A DNA stretch of 64,000 nucleotides from Pseudalgibacter ostreae (lineage in GTDB: Bacteria; Bacteroidota; Bacteroidia; Flavobacteriales; Flavobacteriaceae): the NCBI RefSeq assembly GCF_042427585.1, contig NZ_JBHMFC010000105.1, forward strand, positions 124,001 to 188,000, read 5' to 3'. Both the position numbers and the translations under genes were made by a program. The notes under the pieces are model-generated. The model was not told the DNA's origin, did no database searches, and was given only the letters and a program-made list of their open reading frames with translations. Below, piece by piece: positions 18,100 through 27,810 of this stretch (positions within the stretch are counted from its first letter, which is position 1; each line of letters opens with the position of its first letter).

Positions 18100-19707
18100 T
18101 TATAAACCTAAGTTTTTTTCAATTTTACGCCACTCTTTTAAACTTTTACATATCCATTTTGGTGTTTTGCCCAACCGATGTTTTAATTGTGCTTCATATA
18201 AAGATTCAGGAAAAACCTGAGTACCCAAACTTTCCAAATAGCCCACATGGGCTTCGTTTAAAGTTGTTTTAGAACCATGCAACCCCACAATAGTAGGGTT
18301 AACAACAGCAAAGCCCCAATACAAATGATTTGGCCCTGATGCTTTCCAAAAATCGTAATTCTCTTCTGGAGCCCCTATTCTTTTGTAATTCCATAGGGTC
18401 AATCCCTTCAAATGATGTGGCTCGTTTCCATAAAAGCCGCCATGATTCGTCATTTTCGAAGCTTCATAAAGATCCACCAAATTGCTAATAGGAATATCGG
18501 CATGAGAATCCCAGCCTTGTTTTGGTGTTTTTACACGCCAAATTACAGAACCGGAAGTCTTATGGGACATGGCCGCACCATGAAACTGCCCCGCATTGGT
18601 AACATCGGTAACGAGCCCTGTTAATACCCGTGTAGATTGTGTAACATTTGTTAATTTATGGCCCGCATTACCTTCCACCCAAAGCATTAAAATTGACGAT
18701 GCGAGACTATTATTTATAGAAACTGCCCCCGTAGTGTTACTAAACCTACAATGCCTAACCCAAGAATTAGCCACGCGTTGCATGGAAATTATGGACCATG
18801 CATTATCATGTAAAAAATCTTTATGATGTACAAACGCATCCTTAAAATTAGCTTTAAAATGAATAGCTTCTACGCCCACATTTTCCAAGGGGTAAAATGG
18901 TTTTGCTTGCCAATTATATTCTGTATTAATCGTGTTTATTAACGGGTCTTTAATAGTAATAACATGTCCTGAAATATGGTCTATTTCATGATTCTCTATA
19001 AATGTTACTCCTTTATTCTGGATTTTATCCCAATGTGGTCTTGGTGTTCTCCCTTCTAAAGATTCGCTTACGGCACCTACATTATAAGGCATCTCTAATT
19101 GAATAAACTTTGCGTTTTTAAAAATCGTTGCATCTGCAACTTCAATGGAAAAAGCACCTTCATTCGTGTTTTTTGTGATTTTGGTTTGTTCTCTCTCTCC
19201 TTTTTTAGAAAAAAAAGTAAACATGTAACTCACCTTCCATTCTGCTTCATTGGGCGTGCGCTGCAACATGTGGTCTTTCATGGTAATTGTCGTACCTGTT
19301 TCACCTAATCCACTTCCCTTTAAAACAATATTAGATTCTTTTATTTCTATAGGATTTGTTTTTTGAGGGCTAACGTTAACTAAAAATTCGCCCTTTGGAA
19401 AAAACACAACACCGCCTTTATTTTTTTCTGCGGCATGTATTGCAGACTGAATGGCCTCTTGATCGGAAATAGTATCATTAGGAATAGCTCCAAAATCCAA
19501 AACATTAAAAACCTTTAAACCTTTATGCTTATTAGGAACTCCTTCTTTCCCTAGCTTATAGCCTGCATACGAATAATCCAGAAGCAGGGGAACTTCTGGA
19601 TTTTGTATTTCACCTATGTATTTTTTCCAGATCATGGCGTCTTGACCATGACATGTGGTGCTGATAAGTATAAAAACTATAAAATAATTAATTAAAGCAA
19701 CTCGCAT
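18100..19707 (-). CDS. Secreted beta-helix protein, DUF4955-like
   Basis: Protein of 535 residues with an N-terminal signal peptide ending near TTCHGQ. Residues ~65-400 have the pectate-lyase-like right-handed beta-helix pattern, opening with NVLDFGAIPNDTISDQEAIQSAI and GGVVFFPKGEF, the segment shared with GH28 and pectate-lyase superfamily enzymes. The C-terminal part, WGFAVVNPTIVGLHG to PESLYEAQLKHRLG, fits DUF4955. Potential active residues include several Asp and His (NSLASS, HADIPIS). It may be a lyase, hydrolase or epimerase acting on the PUL substrate, but its activity is unknown. It lies between a sulfatase and a PL8 lyase. Confidence 0.8.
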   Translation of the reverse strand: MRVALINYFIVFILISTTCHGQDAMIWKKYIGEIQNPEVPLLLDYSYAGYKLGKEGVPNKHKGLKVFNVLDFGAIPNDTISDQEAIQSAIHAAEKNKGGVVFFPKGEFLVNVSPQKTNPIEIKESNIVLKGSGLGETGTTITMKDHMLQRTPNEAEWKVSYMFTFFSKKGEREQTKITKNTNEGAFSIEVADATIFKNAKFIQLEMPYNVGAVSESLEGRTPRPHWDKIQNKGVTFIENHEIDHISGHVITIKDPLINTINTEYNWQAKPFYPLENVGVEAIHFKANFKDAFVHHKDFLHDNAWSIISMQRVANSWVRHCRFSNTTGAVSINNSLASSILMLWVEGNAGHKLTNVTQSTRVLTGLVTDVTNAGQFHGAAMSHKTSGSVIWRVKTPKQGWDSHADIPISNLVDLYEASKMTNHGGFYGNEPHHLKGLTLWNYKRIGAPEENYDFWKASGPNHLYWGFAVVNPTIVGLHGSKTTLNEAHVGYLESLGTQVFPESLYEAQLKHRLGKTPKWICKSLKEWRKIEKNLGL

Positions 19708-19835
19708 TTTTATAAATTTTATGTTTTGTCACTGCGAGACACAAATTGTTCCAATTTTTCTTCGGCAAAGCAAGCCTTTTATAAAAAAGTGTTCCAAAAT
19801 CAAAAAATGGCTGTGCCACCCCAATAACGGGTTGT
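19708..19835. other. Intergenic spacer with repeat-like fragment
   Basis: 128 bp between the PL8 and DUF4955 genes. GTCACTGCGAGACAC at about 19727-19741 followed by GGCAAAGCAAGCC resembles dispersed intergenic repeats seen in many Bacteroidota genomes, but only one degenerate copy is visible here. Confidence 0.25.
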
Positions 19836-22800
19836 CTATAATGTATTAACTTTAAATTCTCTTGGCAAGCCGTCTATACACTCTAAAGTGATGATGGTAT
19901 TATTACCAGAGTAATCAACCTTTTTAATAAAATCTTCTGGAAACGCACTCCATTTGCCTTCCAAAGTAAGTTTAAGTGCTACCGGTTGGCTATAATTTCT
20001 AAATTTTCCTTTTTTATATTCTGGAAAATTCAAATCGGGCTGCACGGCACTAATTGTTAAAGAATTATGGTTTCTATGATTTATCATCACCAATGCTGGT
20101 TCTGAAACCTCTTTTAAGATACCGCTTTCCAAATTTTGGTGGGCCTCAAACACCACATATCCAGTTGTTTCCGTTTCTTTATTAAGCACGATGTGCGCTA
20201 CACCATCGGCACGTTTTATTTCAAAGGAATTGTCTTTTTTAACTATTTTTCCAAAAACCTTTTGATTATCTTCATTAAGAAATGGATAAACAACATACTG
20301 ATATGCCCCTTTTTTTGGTGCCAAACCATGATCGATCCAAGCGGTTGCGTAATCCCCTTGCGTTTCTTTTGCTCCTTTACCTTTGGGATTCATAGACCCC
20401 GTATTAATGGAGTATTTATTGTGATAAGATTTCTGGTTTTCTTTCTTAAAATGAATGGGAGTATCCGATAGCATATGATAGCCATTACCATATGGGTCTA
20501 TTAACCAAGAGCCCGATTTAGAATTTTGCTCTAAAACCGTTTCATATGGAAATTTTCTAATCGTTTCTGAAGCGGTGAATATAGGTGCTTTTGTATCTGT
20601 TAAAAACGATTGAAAAATATTGGTTTGGGTTGGGTTTTTATCATCAATACTAGAGATATCTGTGCCTATATATATCAATTTATTATCAAAAGAGAACACT
20701 GATTTTTTTGCATAAAGTTTACCTGGATATCCTATATTAACCTCTTTGCCATCTGCATTAGAGCCTTTACTTTCATTTAAAATCATTCCAAAAATACCAT
20801 CGCCATCTAAGGTTGTCGTTCCTGCAAATGTTTCGTTAGAACGGTACATGATTAAAGACATTTTAGATTCGAGTTCTTTAAGTGGTAAATAAATTACGGT
20901 AGCACCTGGGTAACGGTTCCAATCCCAGCCTTCTTGGCGGAAACCACTCCCCTTCTCTCCTTTACTATTTAGTAGCTGAACGGTACCATTTGCAGGATAT
21001 CGCCCATATCTATTTTCATTTACATAGATTTCGGAAGCCCATACATATTTGCTATACCCTTTAATCAATGCTGCCCAATCATTTCGTCTGTGTACAGCTG
21101 TTGCGCCATAAGGAAATGTATAATATCCCGATAATCTTTCTTTATTTATACCATTTATTTGAGTAAAAACAGAAGTGTTCATCATATCGTCTTTTCCCCA
21201 AAGTCTTAAATAAGCTGCCGCAACATCTTGGTCTATATTAGAAGTGCCTTCTGGGTTTCCTGCATAGGCCATTTGTAAATATTGTCCTTTTAACGATTCT
21301 ATACCATTTCCTTCTAACGGGTGACGCCCTCCATTACCGAAGCCCCATTCAAATGGTTGGCTATAAATCCTGGCTGCTAAAAATGCTTTTTTAAAGTTTT
21401 TATGACCTTCCGTTTCAATACGAAATCTAGTACCTGCTAGGGTTTTAATTACTTTTGGTACGACTTGAAAGGCGCCCACACCATATGCTGGATAATGCCC
21501 GTTGTGGTGCCATGCCGTTCCATCTACCTTAAAGCCCCATTCTTCCTTTTGCTGTGCTAAGGTAATAGACATATATTTAGAGTATGCCCGTAATACTTCT
21601 GCTTGCATTTCTTGTTTTTCAAATAAGAAAATAAGCATTAAATGGTAATAGGATTGAGTATTTAAATAGTCTATATTAACATAGAAATTACTTTCATCAT
21701 CTAATAGCATCCCTAAGTTATACAACCAATGCAAACTTGCCCCTACATCTTTTAAAAGCCCGTTATCAAAAAGTAATTGACGCATAACAAAAAATGCTTC
21801 AGTAATTTCTCTAACATTATACCCTACATGATGCCTAGTTCCTCCATTTGAGCCAGCTTGCCAGCCTTGATCAATAAAATACTTAGTGCCTGCCAAAAAC
21901 ATCGTTTCAATTTCTTGCTTCTCTAAAGTATTGGCACGATCGTGGAAATTAGCCAGTTTTTTCATGACTTTACCTAGATCTTGAATATCATTAAAGACTT
22001 TTGGCCCTTGTTGTTTTTCACTATAAAACTCTTGTTCTTCTTTAAAAGTTAAGGGTGGCCCTACTACGGTTTTACCATGATCCTTAATCTTCAGTTTTTG
22101 AAAATCATCACGCAAGGTCTTAATATATACTTTGTATTTCTTATCGATTACCAATTCTTGAGCAATTAATTGTTCGAATTTTTTAAGATCCATTCGAATG
22201 GCCATAGAAACAGGATTGGGATCTAGATTTTTAATACGATCGTAATTTTGTATCAAAGGCATCCAATGGTCTTTTCCTAAATCGGTATCTGCTTTTATAA
22301 AAGGAACCGTTTCATCTGGATATTGATGCCTATCATCTTGGTACTGAGAAAATATAATATCATCAAAGAACAACTTCCCATTTGGTATTAAGGTCGAAAT
22401 TCTAAAATAATCATAATCTACTTGGGCTAGTTTTTTAGGAGCATCGCCTTGCATTTCATAAAATGGAACCCAAATACGTCGCCATCCTTTAAAAGATAAT
22501 TCTATATCGAACCAAACTTTTTTCACACCTTCTTTTTCAAAAGAAATAGTGATTTTTTCATTTTTAGGCGTTTCATTATAAATAGACATGTGCAAGGTTG
22601 GACTTGCAGGAAAATGATTGCCATACGCTAGCGGACTTTCGTCTAGGGATAGGATTTTAAAATGAGAAGTACCTAAAGTACTTTCACCTGTCCACTCCCA
22701 TTGCAAAGCGGTTTTACCAAATCTTTTATGTATATCGGTTAGTGTTAACTTACTATTAGTGGCATCGTAAAAGGATAAGGCTTTTTCAGACTCGAAAGAC

Positions 22801-22907
22801 TCGATAGCCGGCTTATACGAATCCTGAGAAAAGCTTAGCGTCGCCATGAGAGAAAATAGCAATGTTACCCCTAACTGTTTTTTTGATTCTAAAAATGAAT
22901 ATATCAT
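19836..22907 (-). CDS. PL8 chondroitin-ABC-type lyase, periplasmic
   Basis: Polysaccharide lyase of 1023 residues, the length of chondroitinase ABC-type enzymes. A signal peptide (cleavage near SFSQ) has no lipobox. Residues ~35-190 are the N-terminal jelly-roll lyase domain, ~220-560 the alpha/alpha toroid and the rest the beta-sandwich domains. Catalytic candidates, by analogy with Proteus vulgaris ABC lyase His501, Tyr508 and Arg560, are His468 and Tyr475 in AWHHNGHYPAYG and Arg528 in GNGGRHP. Beta-elimination at uronic acids would leave a 4,5-unsaturated end for GH88. With no T9SS domain it probably works in the periplasm. Hyaluronan or chondroitin/dermatan are the likely polymers. Confidence 0.9.
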   Translation of the reverse strand: MIYSFLESKKQLGVTLLFSLMATLSFSQDSYKPAIESFESEKALSFYDATNSKLTLTDIHKRFGKTALQWEWTGESTLGTSHFKILSLDESPLAYGNHFPASPTLHMSIYNETPKNEKITISFEKEGVKKVWFDIELSFKGWRRIWVPFYEMQGDAPKKLAQVDYDYFRISTLIPNGKLFFDDIIFSQYQDDRHQYPDETVPFIKADTDLGKDHWMPLIQNYDRIKNLDPNPVSMAIRMDLKKFEQLIAQELVIDKKYKVYIKTLRDDFQKLKIKDHGKTVVGPPLTFKEEQEFYSEKQQGPKVFNDIQDLGKVMKKLANFHDRANTLEKQEIETMFLAGTKYFIDQGWQAGSNGGTRHHVGYNVREITEAFFVMRQLLFDNGLLKDVGASLHWLYNLGMLLDDESNFYVNIDYLNTQSYYHLMLIFLFEKQEMQAEVLRAYSKYMSITLAQQKEEWGFKVDGTAWHHNGHYPAYGVGAFQVVPKVIKTLAGTRFRIETEGHKNFKKAFLAARIYSQPFEWGFGNGGRHPLEGNGIESLKGQYLQMAYAGNPEGTSNIDQDVAAAYLRLWGKDDMMNTSVFTQINGINKERLSGYYTFPYGATAVHRRNDWAALIKGYSKYVWASEIYVNENRYGRYPANGTVQLLNSKGEKGSGFRQEGWDWNRYPGATVIYLPLKELESKMSLIMYRSNETFAGTTTLDGDGIFGMILNESKGSNADGKEVNIGYPGKLYAKKSVFSFDNKLIYIGTDISSIDDKNPTQTNIFQSFLTDTKAPIFTASETIRKFPYETVLEQNSKSGSWLIDPYGNGYHMLSDTPIHFKKENQKSYHNKYSINTGSMNPKGKGAKETQGDYATAWIDHGLAPKKGAYQYVVYPFLNEDNQKVFGKIVKKDNSFEIKRADGVAHIVLNKETETTGYVVFEAHQNLESGILKEVSEPALVMINHRNHNSLTISAVQPDLNFPEYKKGKFRNYSQPVALKLTLEGKWSAFPEDFIKKVDYSGNNTIITLECIDGLPREFKVNTL

Positions 22908-22966
22908 AATTTAATGTTGTTTTTAGTACATGACAAATTTTAAACTGATAATTGGTAATGTTGTTT

Positions 22967-24481
22967 TTATTTATTCAACTCCAAATAACGCTCTAACCAA
23001 GGGTCTTTTTTCTCTTTCAATTTTTGCAAGAGTTGATTGTGCAAGTTTTTTTCCAACTCAGAATTTTTACCTGCGATATTAGTTAATTGGTAAGGATCTG
23101 CAACATTGTTGTACATCATAACACGCTCTACATCATCTTTATCTAAAGTAACGACATAGGTATGTGTTTTGGTTCTTATACCCCGATGTCCAGAGGCCGG
23201 TTGCCCTTCTTCAATGAAAAAATACATTACAGAAGTGGGTTCATTTCCTTCTTTTTTTAGAATTAAAGAGGATAGATCTAAGCCATCTAAATTATCAGGT
23301 ATTCCCTTGGTGGTTCCTAGCATATTTAAAATTGTAGGCATAATATCTGTGGGGCTAACCAATAAATCACTTTTTTGATTCGCTTTTATTTTTTCTGGCC
23401 ATCGGATGATAAACGGCACATTCATAGCCTCTTCATACCAAATGTTTTTAGACATCAAACCATGGCTCCCCATCATTTCGCCGTGATCTGAAGTGATCAC
23501 TACAATAGTGTTTTTATCCAATCCCTCTTCCTTTAAAGCCTTTAAAACTCGCCCTATTTGCTCATCTACTCCGGTTACCATCGCAAAATAATCGCGTACA
23601 TGATCTTTTGCCAAATGAGTACGGTTTCTGGTGGCCCCTTTGTGGAACGCTAGATTTTCGGCATCTGTATCTAATAACACATTGTCCCTTACCAACAAAT
23701 CGTCTAAAGCTTCGTCTTTATATGCTTCTAAATGTTCTTCTGGCACGTATTGATATGGCGGATGTGGTGGGTTTACAGACCAAAATAACGCAAAAGGCTT
23801 ATCGGCACTTCTTGTTTCTTCTGATGGATTTTTAATATAATCGATTATCACATTAGCTTCGTGAACCGGGGACCATTCGTTTACATAAGTTAGTTCATCT
23901 TCCTTGGCATCATTTATCCAATAGTGAGGTTCATTATGCACATCGAAAGTACCATAAGAATACCAAAAATTAAACCCATGGCGTAATTCCTTTGGTGTAT
24001 AAGCATCCCAAATTACAGAATCCTTACCTTTAATGGGAGGTGGTGAAGTTAAATGCAATTTACCTACATAACCGGCATCATATCCATTTTTAACCAAAAC
24101 ATCAGAAAAACTAATATCACTTTTCTGCCAAGAATTATCGTATTGATACCTTTGGGAATTACTATTGGTCAACACATTATTGTTGTATGGGAATTTACCC
24201 GTCATAAGCATACCTCTGTAAGGGCTACATAAAGGATAACTGCTTATGGCATTAGAAATAATCATACCCTCTTTTGCCAGCTGGTCTAAATGAGGCGTAT
24301 GAACAGGATCCTGATTATTGATGCCTATGGCTGCATTTCTTAATTGATCGGGAAATATAAACAATAGGTTAGGCTTCTCCTGATGGCTTTCTGCTTCAGT
24401 TTTATTTTGCATCATACCTAAACAACTTAATAAAATTGTAAATGCAGAACCTGCTATAATGTATTTAATAATGGGTTTCAT
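22967..24481 (-). CDS. Formylglycine sulfatase (S1)
   Basis: Sulfatase of 504 residues. The signal ends LLSC (Cys20), a lipoprotein-like site. The metal-binding start is FPDQLR, a PDQ variant. CSPYRG at 85-90 is the maturation motif; the residue after Arg is Gly rather than the commoner Ser, Thr or Ala. Other blocks are GKLHLTSPPP (GK with Leu in place of Trp-His), ITSDHGEMMGSHGL and IIRWPEK. It belongs to a different subgroup from the other three sulfatases here and so probably acts on a different sulfate position. It lies directly between the GH88 and PL8 genes. Confidence 0.92.
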   Translation of the reverse strand: MKPIIKYIIAGSAFTILLSCLGMMQNKTEAESHQEKPNLLFIFPDQLRNAAIGINNQDPVHTPHLDQLAKEGMIISNAISSYPLCSPYRGMLMTGKFPYNNNVLTNSNSQRYQYDNSWQKSDISFSDVLVKNGYDAGYVGKLHLTSPPPIKGKDSVIWDAYTPKELRHGFNFWYSYGTFDVHNEPHYWINDAKEDELTYVNEWSPVHEANVIIDYIKNPSEETRSADKPFALFWSVNPPHPPYQYVPEEHLEAYKDEALDDLLVRDNVLLDTDAENLAFHKGATRNRTHLAKDHVRDYFAMVTGVDEQIGRVLKALKEEGLDKNTIVVITSDHGEMMGSHGLMSKNIWYEEAMNVPFIIRWPEKIKANQKSDLLVSPTDIMPTILNMLGTTKGIPDNLDGLDLSSLILKKEGNEPTSVMYFFIEEGQPASGHRGIRTKTHTYVVTLDKDDVERVMMYNNVADPYQLTNIAGKNSELEKNLHNQLLQKLKEKKDPWLERYLELNK

Positions 24482-24501
24482 AAAGCTTTGTCTTTATAAG
24501 G

Positions 24502-25737
24502 TTATTTTTTTTCTTGCATTTTTCTCAAGCGATCCAAGGCTTCGATATAATAATAATCGGCATAGATTAATGCCACATCAATTTCATGTCCTAAAGATTT
24601 AGCTCCCGTGGAATGCAATAAGAAAGCATCTGCTTTTCCAACTGCCGAATATTTATCCGACCCTAATGACTTCAACATTTTAAGAGCGGCATTGTAATAG
24701 CGTTCTTGATCCTCTTTTTTCTCTACAAAAGTGCTTAAATCCAATAATGCAGATGCCACTACAGCAGCAGCCGAAGCATCCTTTTCTTCGTTTGGATCAT
24801 GAGCTACATCAAAATCCCAGCATGGCACCATGTCTTCTGGTAATAAGGATAAATATTTATCTGTTATTTTTTGAGCAAAATCTAAAAACTTTTTATCCTT
24901 CGTTTCTTTATAAACCATGGTATACCCATAAACGCCCCAAGCTTGTCCTCTAGACCAACGGCTATCATCTGCATAGCCTTGTTTGGTGTGGTGGTTTAAA
25001 ACATTTCCGTTAATAGAATCGTATTCCAACACGTGCCAAGATGTAAGGTCTGGTCTAAAATGTTTTTCCATAGTGGTTTCTGCGTGTGTTACTGCAATAT
25101 CATAAAGTTTTTGATCACCACCGTGTTTTGCAGCCCAAAACAACAATTCTAAATTTAACATGTTGTCAATAATAGTAATATGTTGCTGCCAGCGTGGATG
25201 CATTTTATTGGACCAAGATCGTATCGTACCTACGTTAGGGTTAAAACGACTAGCCAACGAGTTTGCCGAGGTTAATAGAATGTCTTTATATTCTTTTTTA
25301 CCGCCAATTTCATATCCTAAGCCATATGCTGGAAACATCATAAATCCAATATCGTGATGTTCGGTAATGTTTTTAAAATCTTCGAAAACCTCTGTGCGTT
25401 TAATGGCTTCTTCTTTCCATCTTTCATTTCCTGTAGCATGATATGCATACCATAAAATACCTGGATAAAATCCAGAAGTCCAAATCAATTTATGGTTTGG
25501 CACTTGCTTCCATTCGGTTTCATTGGTTTCAATTAAACGCGGATGTTTGGTTAAGTCTGTTAATTTTGGAACGGATATTTCCAATTGTGCTTCACAATCA
25601 TCTATTTGCTTTTGCAAATCTATGGTTATGTTGTTTTCTGTTTCAACTTTAGAAATAGGTTCTTTTTTTGAGTTTTTACAACCGACTGTAAAAGCTAAAA
25701 CACCTATTAAAAAAAGACTTTTTGTTATCGAACCCAT
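24502..25737 (-). CDS. GH88 unsaturated glucuronyl hydrolase
   Basis: Hydrolase of 411 residues from ATG 25735-25737, chosen because a clean lipoprotein signal ending FTVGC follows; an ATG 30 bases upstream would add ten residues. It has the alpha6/alpha6 barrel motifs of family GH88: HDIGFMMFPAYGLGY and IIDNMLNLELLFWA, whose Asp residues match the two catalytic Asp of Bacillus UGL (Asp88 and Asp149), and YADDSRWSRGQAWGVYG. It removes the 4,5-unsaturated uronic acid left by PL8 lyases, probably in the periplasm. First gene of the long downstream operon, behind a proposed regulator site. Confidence 0.93.
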   Translation of the reverse strand: MGSITKSLFLIGVLAFTVGCKNSKKEPISKVETENNITIDLQKQIDDCEAQLEISVPKLTDLTKHPRLIETNETEWKQVPNHKLIWTSGFYPGILWYAYHATGNERWKEEAIKRTEVFEDFKNITEHHDIGFMMFPAYGLGYEIGGKKEYKDILLTSANSLASRFNPNVGTIRSWSNKMHPRWQQHITIIDNMLNLELLFWAAKHGGDQKLYDIAVTHAETTMEKHFRPDLTSWHVLEYDSINGNVLNHHTKQGYADDSRWSRGQAWGVYGYTMVYKETKDKKFLDFAQKITDKYLSLLPEDMVPCWDFDVAHDPNEEKDASAAAVVASALLDLSTFVEKKEDQERYYNAALKMLKSLGSDKYSAVGKADAFLLHSTGAKSLGHEIDVALIYADYYYIEALDRLRKMQEKK

Positions 25738-25860
25738 GTTATGTGATACGTTTAAATGTGTTTTCATTAGTTATAATTATAATATTTATATTTCTTTAAC
25801 CATTAAATTATTTAGTCGAATGGTGTTTACAAAGTAATGTAATACAACTTAAATTTAGGC

Positions 25861-25895
25861 GGTGTATGCGTTCTTAGGAAAGGGGGTAATTGTTC
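25861..25895 (-). promoter_or_regulatory. Proposed HTCS operator, GH88 operon
   Basis: On the gene-sense strand GAACAATTACCCCC (25882-25895), an 8-base spacer, then GAACGCATACACC: a direct repeat with a 22-bp period. The element matches the one upstream of susC almost base for base in its first half and in spacing. It is preceded by AAAAA. Located about 94-124 bp before the start codon. Confidence 0.65.
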
Positions 25896-26109
25896 TTTTT
25901 ACTGGTTTTACACAGTATTCACAGTCATTTGCGTCATATTCCTTTTTTATTGGTTTGGATAAGACAAACACGAATGCCATATATCCATTTGTTGTAAAAA
26001 AGCTTTTTGAAAGACATACAGGATAGGATATTTTATACCAATCGAAATGACTTTTAATAAACCCTTATTTTAATATATCCAGTTATCGCATAGCATATCT
26101 ATTAAAACA

Positions 26110-26145
26110 ACACCAGGCAGTAATTTTAAAATTACTGCCTGGTGT
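26110..26145 (-). terminator. Strong palindromic terminator
   Basis: A 36-bp perfect palindrome made of ACACCAGGCAGTAATTTT and its complement, 25 bp past the stop of the T9SS discoidin-like gene, followed on the minus strand by TGTTTTAAT. It should isolate that gene from the GH88 operon. Confidence 0.88.
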
Positions 26146-26169
26146 ATAAAATAATTTAAATTGTTTTTT

Positions 26170-27645
26170 TTAGTTAACTAGAACTTTTTTTGTTGATACA
26201 GCACCATCATGAGATTCAATTCTTAAAAGGTATAAGCCCTTAGCATAATTTTGTACAGCGATAGGCTGCGCATCCATTTTGTTATAAATTACTTTACCGG
26301 TAATATCGATAAGTTTTACATTCTTAATCTTGATGTTGGTATTCGCCGTAGTTATGTTTATAACCGTACTCGTAGGATTTGGATAAACCGAAATACCATG
26401 ACTTAGCACACTATTATTTTGAGTAGACAATACCGAATCATCCACCGTAAAATCTATTTGTTGCAATGCGGTATATGCTCCAATAGGTGTCCAAGGGCTT
26501 GCTAATACAAAACGGTAATATCTGTAGGCCTGTGTGGTTGTTAAAGCTATAGGATATGCTGTACCTGCACCACTATTTGTACTGAACATACCAACAGGGT
26601 CACTTAAATTATCCCAAGTGCTATCGTCGTTACTTCCTTGTACTTTCCATTTTGATTCCTCACCAGATGTTCCCTGATTGGAAGTCCCATTTACCAAAAT
26701 GTATCTTACTTCTGAAACAACGATAGGATTATAAACATTAGAAACTTCAAATTTATAACCTTCTTCTGCTGGCATTAAACTTTTTGCCAATCTTGGAACG
26801 GATGTTCCAGGTGCTAAAACATCTGCCCACTTACTCGTATTAGTAAAATTAGCATCAGAGATGGAAGCACTTGGTGTGTTAAATATATTGGTTTGTCCAG
26901 AAGCACTTGTATTTAAAGCTGAAAAATCTCCGTTAGCAACATCTTGAGGTGTAGCTTCAAATTTTACGTCAGAAATATAAAAGGTACCATGCTGACTTAT
27001 GCCAGCACTATAAGGGGTGGCATCGGTTATAACTTTAAATGCCACAGTAACCGACGTACTGGTATATGCAGATAAATCCAATGCTCCTTTTACATACACT
27101 TGATCAGACACATCTGAAGTTGCAATGTTCCCTATAATATTTCCAGTTTCGTTAATCCAAGTTGCCGTGTTTGGCGCCATACCATGGGTATAGTTTTGTG
27201 AGACCCAAACTGTAAGTGATGCCCCGCCCCCAACAACATATCGTTGTTGCGTCCAAAAGGACACTTTGGGTGTATTTACATTTGAAAGATCTTGATTGGT
27301 CATTAATGCCCATGCTTCTATTTGATGGTTTGTGTCTGCAGGACTACCACTTGTATTATTAAAAGCAATGGTTTTTTGATCTCTTACTGTACCTTGGGGT
27401 GTACGTTCTGCTGGCCTAGAGTTTTCATCGAATACAGGGCTAGAATCGGCTGCATCCACTATATCATTTACTCTTTTACCTAGTTCCCCTTCCAATTGGC
27501 CACCAAGAGCTACTTTTTGTACTGTAAACCCACGACTTTCGTTTTCATACCTAAAATCTTCATAATATATGGTTTGTGCTTTCACGGCAAATATCACCAT
27601 ACAAAAGGTGAAAAATAAAATAATTTTTTGTGTAGTTTTTTTCAT
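26170..27645 (-). CDS. T9SS-secreted protein with discoidin-like domain
   Basis: Protein of 491 residues with a signal peptide (cleavage near VKAQ). Residues ~25-235 form a module starting IYYEDFRYENESRGF that is clearly homologous to a module near the end of the adjacent PL8 lyase. Residues ~245-385 look like an F5/8 type C (discoidin) fold: WKVQGSNDDSTWDNLSDP and YRYYRFVLASPW. Residues ~415-491 are a type A T9SS sorting domain with VYPNPTS and GLYLLRIES, ending KKVLVN. No catalytic motif is visible. It is probably exported to the surface or medium and binds the polysaccharide. It has its own regulator site upstream and its own terminator. Confidence 0.85.
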   Translation of the reverse strand: MKKTTQKIILFFTFCMVIFAVKAQTIYYEDFRYENESRGFTVQKVALGGQLEGELGKRVNDIVDAADSSPVFDENSRPAERTPQGTVRDQKTIAFNNTSGSPADTNHQIEAWALMTNQDLSNVNTPKVSFWTQQRYVVGGGASLTVWVSQNYTHGMAPNTATWINETGNIIGNIATSDVSDQVYVKGALDLSAYTSTSVTVAFKVITDATPYSAGISQHGTFYISDVKFEATPQDVANGDFSALNTSASGQTNIFNTPSASISDANFTNTSKWADVLAPGTSVPRLAKSLMPAEEGYKFEVSNVYNPIVVSEVRYILVNGTSNQGTSGEESKWKVQGSNDDSTWDNLSDPVGMFSTNSGAGTAYPIALTTTQAYRYYRFVLASPWTPIGAYTALQQIDFTVDDSVLSTQNNSVLSHGISVYPNPTSTVINITTANTNIKIKNVKLIDITGKVIYNKMDAQPIAVQNYAKGLYLLRIESHDGAVSTKKVLVN

Positions 27646-27723
27646 AATAAATAAAATTTAAGAGTTAATGAATTTGTTTTTAAATATTATTATAAAATTA
27701 GACGTTACAACAATAAATGATGA

Positions 27724-27758
27724 GGGGGTAGACGTTCAATCACAGGGGCATTTTAACC
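27724..27758 (-). promoter_or_regulatory. Proposed HTCS operator, T9SS gene
   Basis: GAACGTCTACCCCC (minus strand, 27724-27737), the same GAACnnnTACCCCC core as at the susC and GH88 sites, 79 bp before the start codon. The second repeat is weak here: only ATGCCCC about 22 bp upstream is reminiscent of it. Confidence 0.5.
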
Positions 27759-27810
27759 TAAACCCCATATCCTGAATTTTTCTTCGTCCCGCTTTGTGAG
27801 ATTTAAAACG

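Larger units (their letters stand above)
25738..26169. other. Intergenic region upstream of GH88 operon
   Basis: About 430 bp containing the GH88 operon promoter, the G-rich regulator site at 25861-25895 and the strong terminator at 26110-26145 for the upstream gene. CAAAGTAA at 25830-25837 differs by one base from a minus-strand -7 element. Nothing coding seen. Confidence 0.5.

Noticed and set aside
19727..19760. CACTGCGAGACAC / GGCAAAGCAAGCC considered as an interspersed repeat
   Set aside because: Only one degraded copy is visible in this window, too little to claim a repeat family.
26110..26145. Perfect 36-bp palindrome considered as a phage or transposon attachment site
   Set aside because: Position just after a stop codon and the T-rich flank fit a terminator better, and there is no second copy or transposase.
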